Source of the DNA: Phenylobacterium sp.
Lineage (GTDB): Bacteria; Pseudomonadota; Alphaproteobacteria; Caulobacterales; Caulobacteraceae
Direction: 5' to 3'
Length of the DNA: 64,000 nucleotides
Assembly (NCBI RefSeq): GCF_013911965.1
Contig: NZ_JACESE010000003.1
Span: 186,001-250,000, forward strand
Each line of letters opens with the position of its first letter. Within the stretch, counting starts at the first letter, position 1. Shown here piece by piece: positions 16,853 through 24,429 of the stretch. The position numbers were made by a program, and so were the translations under genes. A model generated the notes under the pieces. That model was given only the letters and a program-made list of their open reading frames with translations, had not been told where the DNA came from and did no database searches.

Positions 16853-19636
16853 TTAGCCGCCGCCGGTCAGACGGTCGAGAGCCGCCTGATAGTTGGCGAT
16901 CTGGTTGGTCAGATAGGCCGGCGCCTGGCCGCTCGCCGCCTCCCGCTGGCGCAGGACGCTCTCCGGCGTCGCGGCCTTCTCCAGATCCTTGTAGATCGTC
17001 CGGATAACGCCTTGCGCCGCCGTCAGTTCGGCGAGGGCGTGGCGGATGTCCTCCGGCGTCTCCAGCTTGATGCCGGTGTGCATGTTGAGGCCGTAGAAGG
17101 TGTTCTTGCCGTCGGCCGAGACGGTCTTGCCGTCCTCGAACTTCGTGGCGCGCAACAGGCCTTCGCTGAGCCCCAGGACCGACAGCGCGTCCCGCCCCTC
17201 CTCGCCGGGCGTCAGTTCGATCAGGCTGCGGTCGTTGAGCGGTTTGATCTGCAGGGTGCGGACGCCGTTGCTGACGGCGATGTCGACCTTGACCTGGAAG
17301 CCCGTCGCCCGCCGGACCTTCAGGCTGAGACTCTCCAGCGTCTCGTCGCGGCCGATCTCGACCATCTTCGCCCGCCCGCCATTGGCGGCGATGTAGAAGT
17401 GGTCGCCTTCGCGCAGGGCGCTCACGGCGGTCAGCTTGGAGGAATCCTTGAAGTCGATCTGGCCGGAGGGGAGCCCCAGCCGGTCGAGCACGCTCGCTCC
17501 CTGGTCGGCCACGGCGATCGCGCCGGGCGTGGCGAAGCCGCCCTTTCCGGTGAACTGCTGCTGCCAGACGACGGAGCCGGCGCCGATGTCCAGTTGGGCG
17601 ACGAAACCGTCGGCCTCGCCTCGCTCGGTCATGCCCGGCAGCGCCCCGCCGGCCGAGCCGGTGATCCAGACCTGCCCACCCGAGACGGCGAGCCCCGCAG
17701 CCTTGTCGTCGCCCGCGCCCCCGTAATAGGCCACGGCGTCGCTCGGTCCGCTGGACAGGTCGGCCGAGACCTGGGCGGCGAAGGCGTCGAGACCGCCGGC
17801 ATGGGCGCGGGTCACGCTGCCCGCCGACAGGGCGGCGTTGCGGGTGGAGCCGACGACCACGACCTGTCCGCCGTCGAGGGCCAGTCCTTCAATCGCCCCG
17901 CCCTGCAGGTCGCCGAGATCCCGCTGAGCGACCTGGACGGGCGAACCGCCGGAGATGTCGAAGCGCCGGAGGACCGCACGACCGTCCTCGACGCTGGCGG
18001 TCACCAGGTGAGTCCCGTCGACCACCAGACCAGCGGGCCTGTCGTCTGCGGAGGTCCCGAAGGACTGGGTGAACTTGGCCTCCGGCTCGCCCTTGGCGTT
18101 CACGCCGAAGGCTTCGACATAGGAGTCCCAGCCGCCCAGCGCCGTGGTTCCCGGCATGGAGGTCTTGGAGCGGCCCGACACATAGACGGTCCCGTCCGCC
18201 CCGAAGGCGATCTCGCTGGCCTCGTCGTCCTGCCGCGAGCCGCGACGGGCGGTCCAGAGCTCTTCTCCGTCGTCGTTGAAGACGGTCACGAAGCTGTCGG
18301 ACTTGTCGGCCAGCGCGGCGGTCGAGCCGGAGTTCAGCGGACCGTCCTCGGCGCCGCTGAGTTCCCCGGACACCCGGCCTGCGATCGCCACCTTGCCATC
18401 GGCCGACACGGCCAGCGCCAGCCCCTCGGCCTCGTCGGAGGCGCCGAGCACCCGCGAATAGACGAGCTTGCCCGCCGAATCATACTTCAGAAGAGCGACG
18501 TCGCGCTCGCCCTTGATCCCCTGCCCGTCCACCGCGCCGGTGACGTCGGCGAGCATGTAGACCGAACCGTCGGGTCCGACCTCGGTCGCACGCACCGTGT
18601 CGATGTTGCCGTCCAGGGTCTTGGCGAAGACGCGACCCTCGACCCAGTTCGCTTCCCCCGTCTGCTGCAGGGGCCCGGGAACCGTCGAGGTGTCGGCCTG
18701 GAACTTCAGAAGCTGGTTGAACTCGGCGCTGTCGTCGGTGTCGGCCTTGCCATCGGGGTCGGGATCCCCGGCCTTCTGGGCGATATAGATAGCCGGAGCG
18801 GTCTGGACGGGCGAGAAGCTGACCGTCTCGGTCATGTCGCTCTTGATCTTCAGCGCCCAGCTGTCCTCGCCCGCCGGCAGCTTGACCGACTTGCCCCCCA
18901 CCTGGATGGAGCGTTCCTCACCGGGGATGCGCTCCTGGCCGAGGCGCGTCGTCACGCCGGCGGCTTCCAGCTTCCCATTGATGTGGTTGATGACGTTCGC
19001 CAGCGTTCGCGGCTGGCCGCCCATCTCGGCGAGGTCGATCGCCACGTCGATCGTGGCGCTGACCTGCTTGATCGAGATGTTGAAGCGGACGTCGCCCTGG
19101 AAGCTCGGAACCTCGGTCGAGGCCGAACCGGTGACGAGGGGTTCGGTGACGTATTCGTACTTCGCGCGGGGAATGCCCACCTTCGTCTTCGCCTTGTCCG
19201 AAACCTCGGCGAAGCCCAGGCGGATCTGCTCGAACTTCGAGGTGTCGGCATAGGTGGCCACCTCGGCCATCCCGCGCTCGAAAGCGCTCGTCAGCCGGGC
19301 CTTGTCGAAGCTCGTGAGGTTCTTGGCCTGCATCTTCTCGGCCAGGGCCGTCAGCGTGCCGAGGCCCTGATAGAGCGCGAAGAGCTTCTTGTAGTCCGAG
19401 CTGGCGCCGGAGAGATCGAGCGTGGCCGCGCCCTCGTCGATGAACTTCTTGCCCTGCAGCGCCTCGCGCAGGAGCTGGCTCGAATCGATCGGCTCGGCGG
19501 CGGCGGACCAGGGGGCCGTCGGCGCATACTTGGTGCTGCCGCTGGCCGTCCCGCCGCCGGACGTCCCTGCCCCGCCCAAGCCGGTCAGCTTGGACTGGTA
19601 GTAGTTCACCAGCAGGCTCGTATCGAAGCTGATCAC
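16853..19636 (-). CDS. Large FlaEY-like flagellin-cluster protein with beta-propeller
   Basis: 927 residues, starting at a GTG with AAGGA eight bases upstream. The first 300 residues are helical with a serine-rich start. Residues about 330-700 form repeated blades of the SBBP/propeller type (AEGLALAVSADGKVAIAG, ASEIAFGADGTVYVSG, AAGLAVSGGQVWITG). Residues about 720-830 look like a flagellar filament/cap-type fold, and the end is helical. Placement next to flagellins and the overall build resemble the Caulobacter regulatory protein FlaEY, which is needed for filaments of normal length; I infer this from memory, not a search. A strong terminator separates it from the flagellin upstream. Confidence 0.65.
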   Translation of the reverse strand: MISFDTSLLVNYYQSKLTGLGGAGTSGGGTASGSTKYAPTAPWSAAAEPIDSSQLLREALQGKKFIDEGAATLDLSGASSDYKKLFALYQGLGTLTALAEKMQAKNLTSFDKARLTSAFERGMAEVATYADTSKFEQIRLGFAEVSDKAKTKVGIPRAKYEYVTEPLVTGSASTEVPSFQGDVRFNISIKQVSATIDVAIDLAEMGGQPRTLANVINHINGKLEAAGVTTRLGQERIPGEERSIQVGGKSVKLPAGEDSWALKIKSDMTETVSFSPVQTAPAIYIAQKAGDPDPDGKADTDDSAEFNQLLKFQADTSTVPGPLQQTGEANWVEGRVFAKTLDGNIDTVRATEVGPDGSVYMLADVTGAVDGQGIKGERDVALLKYDSAGKLVYSRVLGASDEAEGLALAVSADGKVAIAGRVSGELSGAEDGPLNSGSTAALADKSDSFVTVFNDDGEELWTARRGSRQDDEASEIAFGADGTVYVSGRSKTSMPGTTALGGWDSYVEAFGVNAKGEPEAKFTQSFGTSADDRPAGLVVDGTHLVTASVEDGRAVLRRFDISGGSPVQVAQRDLGDLQGGAIEGLALDGGQVVVVGSTRNAALSAGSVTRAHAGGLDAFAAQVSADLSSGPSDAVAYYGGAGDDKAAGLAVSGGQVWITGSAGGALPGMTERGEADGFVAQLDIGAGSVVWQQQFTGKGGFATPGAIAVADQGASVLDRLGLPSGQIDFKDSSKLTAVSALREGDHFYIAANGGRAKMVEIGRDETLESLSLKVRRATGFQVKVDIAVSNGVRTLQIKPLNDRSLIELTPGEEGRDALSVLGLSEGLLRATKFEDGKTVSADGKNTFYGLNMHTGIKLETPEDIRHALAELTAAQGVIRTIYKDLEKAATPESVLRQREAASGQAPAYLTNQIANYQAALDRLTGGG

Positions 19637-19717
19637 GAATCAGATCCTTCCGGCGGGCGCACGCTCGCGCGGCCATGCTGCGCCCCAAGCCCTTACGACG
19701 GGTTAAGCGCGACCATA

Positions 19718-19753
19718 AGAAAGGGCCCGGATCGCCGCCTGCGATCCGGGCCC
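19718..19753 (-). terminator. Rho-independent terminator after the divergent flagellin
   Basis: A 13-bp perfect stem (GGGCCCGGATCGC and complement, loop of five) followed on the minus strand by TTTCTTA. It ends the transcript of the flagellin gene at 19790-20620 and suggests the FlaEY-like gene needs its own promoter or depends on read-through. Confidence 0.9.
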
Positions 19754-19789
19754 TCTCCAGACGCCCCGTCTGTGACTGGGAGGCTCCCC

Positions 19790-20620
19790 CTACTGGAAGA
19801 GCGAAAGGACGACCTGCGGCGCCTCGTTGGCGATGGACAGCGCCTGGGCGCCCAGCTGCTGCTGGACCTGGAGCGCCTGCAGCCGCGCGCTCTCCTTGGC
19901 GAGATCGGCGTCGACCAGGTTGCCGACCCCGGCGGTCAGCACGTCGGTCAGCTTGTCGACGAACTTGTTGTGGGCTTCGATCTGCTTGGCCTGGGCGCCA
20001 AGGCTGCCCAGGGACGCGTTCACATTGGCGATCGACGCGTCGAGCTGGGTCAGGATGTTGGTGGCCAGGGTGCTGGTCGAGATCGAGGCCGTGGAGGCGA
20101 TCGTCAGGATCGAACCGCCCAGCGACAGGTTCTGGCCCGAAAGCGTGATGTAGGCGTTGGCGTCGGCGTTGGCCAGGAAGCGGATCGAGGCGCCGCTGGT
20201 GCCGTCGAGGATGTTGGCGCCGTCGAACTCGGCGTTCTCGATCACCTGGGTGATCTGGCGCAGGATGGACTTGAAGTCGTCGTCCAGAGCCTTGCGGGCC
20301 TGGGTGTCGAGCGAGGTGTCCATCGCCCCGACGACCTTCTCCTTCAGCTGGACCAGCAGGTCGGAGACCGATTCGCCGGCCGCCATGGAGACTTCGGAGA
20401 TGGATTGCGCCCGGTTGAGGCTCATCTTCACCGCGCCGAGCGCGCCGATATCGGCCCTCTGCCCCTGGGCGATCGACCAGACCGAGGCGTTGTCCTTGGC
20501 GTTGCCGATCTTGAGCCCGGTGTTGATCCGGTTCTGAACGCCCGCCAACTCGTCGTTGGTCTTGTTCAGATTCTGCAATGCGACCAACGCAGATTTGTTG
20601 GTGTGTACGCTGATCGCCAT
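19790..20620 (-). CDS. Flagellin, divergent paralogue
   Basis: 276 residues. It has the short Caulobacter-type flagellin plan: conserved N-terminal helix ([28 protein letters not shown]), a small variable centre, and the C-terminal [17 protein letters not shown] helix. It is clearly less similar to the two other flagellins than they are to each other, especially around residues 45-75 and at the end (NEAPQVVLSLFQ). Its leader also differs: a perfect AAGGAGG Shine-Dalgarno seven bases before ATG, no sigma-54 promoter that I can find, and no A-loop hairpin, so it may escape FlbT control. Confidence 0.95.
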   Translation of the reverse strand: MAISVHTNKSALVALQNLNKTNDELAGVQNRINTGLKIGNAKDNASVWSIAQGQRADIGALGAVKMSLNRAQSISEVSMAAGESVSDLLVQLKEKVVGAMDTSLDTQARKALDDDFKSILRQITQVIENAEFDGANILDGTSGASIRFLANADANAYITLSGQNLSLGGSILTIASTASISTSTLATNILTQLDASIANVNASLGSLGAQAKQIEAHNKFVDKLTDVLTAGVGNLVDADLAKESARLQALQVQQQLGAQALSIANEAPQVVLSLFQ

Positions 20621-20809
20621 GCTCGGACCTCCTTCGTCGGCCGCCGCCCCGTGTCGCCATCCATAGAGCGAGTCGCGGGGTGCTGTTCGAGCAGGACGCT
20701 ATGGAAACATGGTGTCTAGATGGTTAACGCCCAAACGGCGGCGCCCGCCCCGGCGCACCGAGACGGTTGAAAGGACTCAGGTTTCGGCGGCCCTCAGCCG
20801 GGCCTGCGG

Positions 20810-21100
20810 TCAGGCGGTCGTCTTGACGACGTCGCCGGCCTCGTATTCCGGATCGTCCCGAAGCTTCAGGAGCTCCTCGCGCGGGATCTGCGAGACGACC
20901 TCGCCGGTCCGGCGGTCCACGGTCTTGTAGACATAGAGCCCGTGGTTTGGGTCTTCCTCGATGATCAGGCGGAGATCGGCCTGTTCGTTGTTCGGGGCGC
21001 TCCGTTCACGGGGCGCTTGCGGGCGTTCGACGGGCTTCGCCGGCGAGCGCTCGAGGCTGAGGGGGAACGTGGCCGCCACAGCCGCCACTCTGTTTTCCAT
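20810..21100 (-). CDS. flaG: FlaG-family protein
   Basis: 96 residues. After a variable N-terminal half comes the FlaG signature: LRLIIEEDPNHGLYVYKTVDRRTGEVVSQIPREELLKL. FlaG proteins affect flagellar filament length in several bacteria. Its place between two flagellin genes fits that role. It may share a transcript with the flagellin downstream, since I see no terminator between them. Confidence 0.85.
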   Translation of the reverse strand: MENRVAAVAATFPLSLERSPAKPVERPQAPRERSAPNNEQADLRLIIEEDPNHGLYVYKTVDRRTGEVVSQIPREELLKLRDDPEYEAGDVVKTTA

Positions 21101-21153
21101 CGTCCATGCCGGGACGTTTCTGTCGCCGGCCTCCCTTCAAGTGAAACCCGGAA

Positions 21154-21179
21154 CGGCGGGGAGGTCGCCCTCCCCGCCG
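21154..21179 (-). repeat. Inverted repeat downstream of the middle flagellin
   Basis: An 11-bp perfect stem (CGGCGGGGAGG and complement) with a 4-base loop, lying after the flagellin stop at 21225. The run after it on the minus strand is not T-rich, so a terminator role is possible but not secure. Confidence 0.55.
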
Positions 21180-21186
21180 CCAAGGT

Positions 21187-21217
21187 CCGGCCGCGGTAGG
21201 TGAAGGCCCGCGGCCGG
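21187..21217 (-). repeat. Second inverted repeat downstream of the middle flagellin
   Basis: A 10-bp perfect stem (CCGGCCGCGG and complement) around an 11-base loop begins eight bases beyond the flagellin stop. With the next hairpin it forms a tandem pair that could block 3' exonucleases and stabilise the abundant flagellin mRNA. Confidence 0.5.
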
Positions 21218-21224
21218 GCTTCCG

Positions 21225-22049
21225 TTAGCGGAAGAGGCCCAGGAGCGTGGAGCTCGAGGAGTTGGCGATCGACAGCGCCTGGATGCCCAGCTGCTGCTTC
21301 GTCTGCAGCGACTGGAGTCGGGCGCTTTCCTTGGCCAGGTCGGCGTCGACCAGGTTGCCCACACCGGCGTCGATCGTGTCCTGCAGCTTGCCGACGAAGT
21401 CGTAGTGCGAGGCCAGGGCCTTGGAGCCCGTACCCAGCTTCGACAGGGCCGACGAAACGTTGGCGATCGACGTGTTGATGGTGGCGATCATGGCCGCAGC
21501 GGTCGACTGGGTCGCGATGTCCGACGAGGAGGACACGGTCACGACGCTGCCGCCCAGCGACAGGTCCTGCGCCGCCACCGTGATCTTGTTCGTGCCGTCG
21601 GCGCTGGCGAGAGCCGCCACCGTCGTACCGCTCGACTTGATCATGTTGGCGCCGTTGAACGTCGCGTTGCTGACCACCTTGGTGATCTGGTCGCGCAGCG
21701 CCTTGAAGTCGTCGCTCAGGGCGGTGCGGCTGGCCGAATCGAGAGTGGTGTCAGCGGCCGCCAGGGCCTTTTCCTTCATCTGCAGGAGCAGGTCCGAAAC
21801 GCTTTCGCCGCCGGAAAGGGCGACGTCGACGGTGGAGATCGAACGCTGAAGGCTGTCCTTCACCGCATTCAGAGCGCCGGACTCGGAGCGCTGGTTCTGG
21901 GCGATCGCCCAGATGGCGCCGTTGTCCTTCGCGCTGGCGATCTTCAAGCCCGTGTTGATGCGGGACTGAACGGTGGAGAGATCGCTGCTGGTCTTGTTGA
22001 GGTTTTGCAGGGCGACCATGGCCCCGACATTGGTATTAACGCTGTTCAT
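21225..22049 (-). CDS. Flagellin (FljK-like), copy A
   Basis: 274 residues from [15 protein letters not shown], the start supported by similarity and GGAAG upstream. By eye about 31 of 274 aligned residues differ from the neighbouring copy B (about 89% identity), so the two are a recent tandem duplication or are kept alike by gene conversion. It has the conserved N- and C-terminal helices needed for export and assembly, with Ser/Thr-rich central loops that are likely glycosylation sites for FlmG. It has its own sigma-54 promoter and leader hairpin. Confidence 0.97.
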   Translation of the reverse strand: MNSVNTNVGAMVALQNLNKTSSDLSTVQSRINTGLKIASAKDNGAIWAIAQNQRSESGALNAVKDSLQRSISTVDVALSGGESVSDLLLQMKEKALAAADTTLDSASRTALSDDFKALRDQITKVVSNATFNGANMIKSSGTTVAALASADGTNKITVAAQDLSLGGSVVTVSSSSDIATQSTAAAMIATINTSIANVSSALSKLGTGSKALASHYDFVGKLQDTIDAGVGNLVDADLAKESARLQSLQTKQQLGIQALSIANSSSSTLLGLFR

Positions 22050-22077
22050 GCGTCTTCCGTCCTTATTCTCAAGGAAA

Positions 22078-22099
22078 CCGGCGTCGTTTTGACGGCCGG
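22078..22099 (-). promoter_or_regulatory. 5'-leader hairpin of flagellin copy A
   Basis: Read on the minus strand: CCGGC, one bulged base, GTC, loop AAAAC, GAC, GCCGG. It lies between the predicted transcription start and the ribosome-binding site, about 30-50 bases before ATG. FlbT is known in Caulobacter to bind the flagellin leader and destabilise the mRNA; an A-rich loop at this place is a plausible target (inference). Confidence 0.55.
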
Positions 22100-22125
22100 G
22101 GGCGTTTTGCCCGGAAGACATGGCA

Positions 22126-22140
22126 GCAACGCCCGGGCCA
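22126..22140 (-). promoter_or_regulatory. Sigma-54 promoter of flagellin copy A
   Basis: Minus strand reads TGGCCC-GGGCG-TTGC, an exact match to the Caulobacter sigma-54 flagellar consensus (TGGCCC-N5-TTGC). The -12 GC lies 77 bases before the start codon, giving a predicted 5' leader of about 65 bases. Confidence 0.85.
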
Positions 22141-22299
22141 AGGCGGCCAGGGCGCACGCATCGCGGCAAGCGATTGAAAAATCTACGTTATAGGTCCGTT
22201 AGGCACGTTTTGGCCCGGCAACTTTTTCCGGGCGGCCAAGCGCCCTGCAGTTTCTGCCTAGCGGAGGTCGGCAAAAGGCGCCGGGCGCTCCTTGCCCGG

Positions 22300-22338
22300 T
22301 GAAAAGTCTGCCGGACGGCGCGCAAGGCGCCGTCCGGC
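22300..22338 (-). terminator. Rho-independent terminator after flagellin copy B
   Basis: A 12-bp perfect stem (GCCGGACGGCGC and complement, loop CTTGC) begins ten bases after the stop and is followed on the minus strand by AGACTTTTC. It separates copy B from the promoter of copy A. Confidence 0.88.
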
Positions 22339-22347
22339 CTCAAGACG

Positions 22348-23178
22348 TTAACGGAACAGGGACAGCACCGTGCTCGACGACTGGTTGGCGATGGAGAGCG
22401 CCTGGATGCCCAGCTGCTGCTTGGTCTGCAGCGACTGAAGCTTCGCACTTTCCTTGGCCAGGTCGGCGTCGACCAGGTTACCCACACCGGCGTCGATCGA
22501 GTCCTGAAGCTTGCCCACGAAGTCGAGGTGGGAAGACAGGGCCCGCGAGCCCGTACCGAGCTTCGACAGCGCGGCCGAGACGTTGGCGATCGACGAGTTG
22601 ATCGTGGCGATCATCGCCGAAGCCGTCGACTGGGTCGCGATCTCCGACGAGCTGGAGATCGTCACGACGCTGGCGCCGAGCGAGAGGTCCTGCGCCGCCA
22701 CAGTGATCTTGTTCTGGCCGTCGGCGCTGGCGAGAGCCGCCACCGTCGTACCGCTCGCCTTGATCATGTTGGCGCCGTTGAACGTCGCGTTGGTCACAAC
22801 CTTGCTGATCTGGTCGCGCAGGGCCTTGAAGTCGTCGTTCAGGGCCACGCGGCTCGCCGAGTCCAGGGTCGTGTCCGCCGCCGCCAGGGCCTTCTCCTTC
22901 ATCTGCAGAAGCAGATCGGAGATGCTCTCACCGGCCGAAAGGGCCACGTCCACGGTCGAGATCGAACGGGACAGGGATTCCTTGACGGCGTTCAGCGCGC
23001 CGGAGTCCGAACGCTGGTTCTGGGCGATGGCCCAGATGGCCCCGTTGTCCTTGGCGCTGGCGACCTTCAGGCCGGTGTTGATGCGGGTCTGGGTGGTGTT
23101 GAGCTCCGAGTTCGTCTTGTTGAGGTTCTGCAGCGCCACCATGGCGCCGACATTGGTGTTGACCGAATTCATCGGCAT
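22348..23178 (-). CDS. Flagellin (FljK-like), copy B
   Basis: 276 residues. I chose the ATG at 23178 (MPMNSVNTN), because GGAAGGA lies eight bases upstream; the ATG two codons later is the alternative. About 89% identical to copy A by eye. The substitutions cluster in the N-terminal 50 residues and the surface loops. It has its own sigma-54 promoter, leader hairpin and terminator, so copies A and B are independent single-gene transcription units with the same design. Confidence 0.97.
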   Translation of the reverse strand: MPMNSVNTNVGAMVALQNLNKTNSELNTTQTRINTGLKVASAKDNGAIWAIAQNQRSDSGALNAVKESLSRSISTVDVALSAGESISDLLLQMKEKALAAADTTLDSASRVALNDDFKALRDQISKVVTNATFNGANMIKASGTTVAALASADGQNKITVAAQDLSLGASVVTISSSSEIATQSTASAMIATINSSIANVSAALSKLGTGSRALSSHLDFVGKLQDSIDAGVGNLVDADLAKESAKLQSLQTKQQLGIQALSIANQSSSTVLSLFR

Positions 23179-23209
23179 GGTCGTGGTCCTTCCATTCTGG
23201 TCGGGATCT

Positions 23210-23225
23210 CGGCGATTTTTCGCCG
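23210..23225 (-). promoter_or_regulatory. 5'-leader hairpin of flagellin copy B
   Basis: On the minus strand CGGCGA-AAAA-TCGCCG forms a 6-bp stem with an all-A loop, about 32-47 bases before the start codon. Its place and A-rich loop match the hairpin in the leader of copy A although the flanking sequence differs. Confidence 0.55.
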
Positions 23226-23255
23226 GCGGGTCGTTCTTGACCCGGTCTATCCATC

Positions 23256-23270
23256 GCAATCGACGGGCCA
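23256..23270 (-). promoter_or_regulatory. Sigma-54 promoter of flagellin copy B
   Basis: Minus strand reads TGGCCC-GTCGA-TTGC, matching the sigma-54 consensus. The -12 GC is 78 bases before ATG, one base different from the spacing at copy A, so both genes have leaders of about 65 bases. Confidence 0.87.
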
Positions 23271-23424
23271 CCGGAGACCGGCGCGGACCAGAGGGTAAAC
23301 CGCTGATTCAGGACGATTTTTCAGACCCGGAAAACCATGCCGCCCGCACAACCCGCCCCTCGCCGCTGCCGCCCGGCACAAACAGCCGAGTCAATTCTGC
23401 CGCCCGCGCGACGTGACGCGGAAT

Positions 23425-23453
23425 GCAGAAAGGGCCCGGCGGTCGCCGGGCCC
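23425..23453 (-). terminator. Rho-independent terminator after flaF
   Basis: A 9-10 bp stem of GGGCCCGGC and complement with a short loop, followed on the minus strand by TTTCTGC, 33 bases beyond the flaF stop. It ends the flbT-flaF transcript. Confidence 0.85.
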
Positions 23454-23486
23454 TTCGATGTTGCCGAGGATGTGTCGGGATGCGGC

Positions 23487-23852
23487 TCAGGCCGCTTCGG
23501 CCGCCGAGGGCGCCAGGCCCTGCATGATGATGCGATTGATCTCGATCAGCGCCTCGAAATCCTCCTCGCGGCGGATCACCAGGCTGGTGTGCTTCTGGAC
23601 CCAGATGGAGAGCGAGATGATCTGCGCGCGGAGCGCCTCGGGCAGCTGGTTGCCCGGGCTCGCGCAATCCTCGCCCAGGGCCATCCAGAGGCGCCGGTTC
23701 CAGTCGAGCGCGTCCATGCGGGTGGCGAAGTCGAAGACATCGGCCTTCGACGCCTCCATCAGGGCGCGGGTCACCTGGGCGAACAGCCGGTACTCGGCCT
23801 CGCGCGGGGATTCAGCTCTCTGAGCCGCCTGCTGATAGGCTCGAAGGGACAT
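23487..23852 (-). CDS. flaF: Flagellar biosynthesis regulator FlaF
   Basis: 121 residues, full length. The conserved N-terminus ([23 protein letters not shown]) and the central [15 protein letters not shown] and WVQKHTSLV segments identify FlaF. In Caulobacter FlaF is needed for flagellin synthesis and secretion and works against FlbT, which represses flagellin mRNA. Its start lies inside the end of flbT (41-base overlap), so the pair is translated from one message. A terminator follows. Confidence 0.95.
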   Translation of the reverse strand: MSLRAYQQAAQRAESPREAEYRLFAQVTRALMEASKADVFDFATRMDALDWNRRLWMALGEDCASPGNQLPEALRAQIISLSIWVQKHTSLVIRREEDFEALIEINRIIMQGLAPSAAEAA

Positions 23853-24237
23853 TACCCAGCACCTCGTCTTCGTAATCGATGAGCTTCCGGCACTGCATGA
23901 GCGCCTTGTAGTACTCGCGCGTCATGGTGTGCTTGGAGATCGCCACGCACTCGGCCAGGATCGCGGGGTTGCGGACGGCGCCCATGAACTCCGTCAGGCG
24001 GCGCACGAATTCGTCGTAGTAGCGCTCGGCCCCCGGCTCATCGAGGTACATCATCATGACCGGGAAATAGACCCGGCGGGCCGGCGTGTTGGCCTCGTCC
24101 TGCTGCATGATGTCCTTCTCACGCAGCACCGAGGCCTTGTTCTGGAGCACCAGGGTGCCGCGGCGGTCGCCGTTCTGCACGACGGCGCCGTTGAGAACGA
24201 ACTTCTCGCCCGGTTTCAGCGACAGTTTGAGCGGCAA
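23812..24237 (-). CDS. flbT: Flagellin mRNA repressor FlbT
   Basis: 141 residues. FlbT binds the 5' leader of flagellin mRNA and shortens its life until the hook is complete. The sequence has the family start [19 protein letters not shown], then [11 protein letters not shown] and the Tyr-rich [17 protein letters not shown]. The start is a TTG at 24237: no ATG or GTG in frame gives the conserved N-terminus, and the upstream frame is unrelated. A rare start may keep this repressor at low level. It is the first gene of flbT-flaF, divergent from flmG. Confidence 0.95.
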   Translation of the reverse strand: MPLKLSLKPGEKFVLNGAVVQNGDRRGTLVLQNKASVLREKDIMQQDEANTPARRVYFPVMMMYLDEPGAERYYDEFVRRLTEFMGAVRNPAILAECVAISKHTMTREYYKALMQCRKLIDYEDEVLGNVPSSLSAGGSES

Positions 24238-24364
24238 TGCTCGACCCCCGAATGACGCCCCCCGACGCGAGGGCGGGCGAGCCCTCCAGGACGCGCCGCA
24301 CAGTCCCAAGCTAAGGGGCGGACCGTTAATGAGCCCTTGCCAAGCCTGTGGCGCAAGGCCGCGC

Positions 24365-24379
24365 TTAAGCAAGGATTAA
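24365..24379. promoter_or_regulatory. CtrA-type binding box between flbT and flmG
   Basis: Exact TTAA-N7-TTAA (spacer GCAAGGA), the full consensus of the cell-cycle regulator CtrA in Caulobacter. It lies 51 bases before the flmG start and 128 bases before flbT. In class II flagellar promoters the box overlaps the -35 region, which would put the flmG transcript start near 24400. Confidence 0.7.
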
Positions 24380-24429
24380 GCATAATGCCGCGAAGCATGG
24401 CCCCATACACGCAGGAAATGGAGGCGGCC

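Larger units (their letters stand above)
23179..23486. other. 308-base intergenic region between flagellin copy B and flaF
   Basis: No gene. It holds, from low to high coordinate, the leader hairpin and sigma-54 promoter of flagellin copy B and the terminator of flaF. The middle part (about 23290-23420) shows nothing else I can interpret; it would be the place for FlbD enhancer (ftr) sites, but I could not recognise one with confidence. Confidence 0.7.

Noticed and set aside
19703-19717. CtrA half-site TTAAGCGCGACCATA near the FlaEY-like gene
   Set aside because: Only one TTAA; the second half does not match.
19790-23178. Flagellin copies as a sign of a mobile element or recombination hot spot
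   Set aside because: No transposase, target-site repeats or foreign composition; tandem flagellins are usual in this family.
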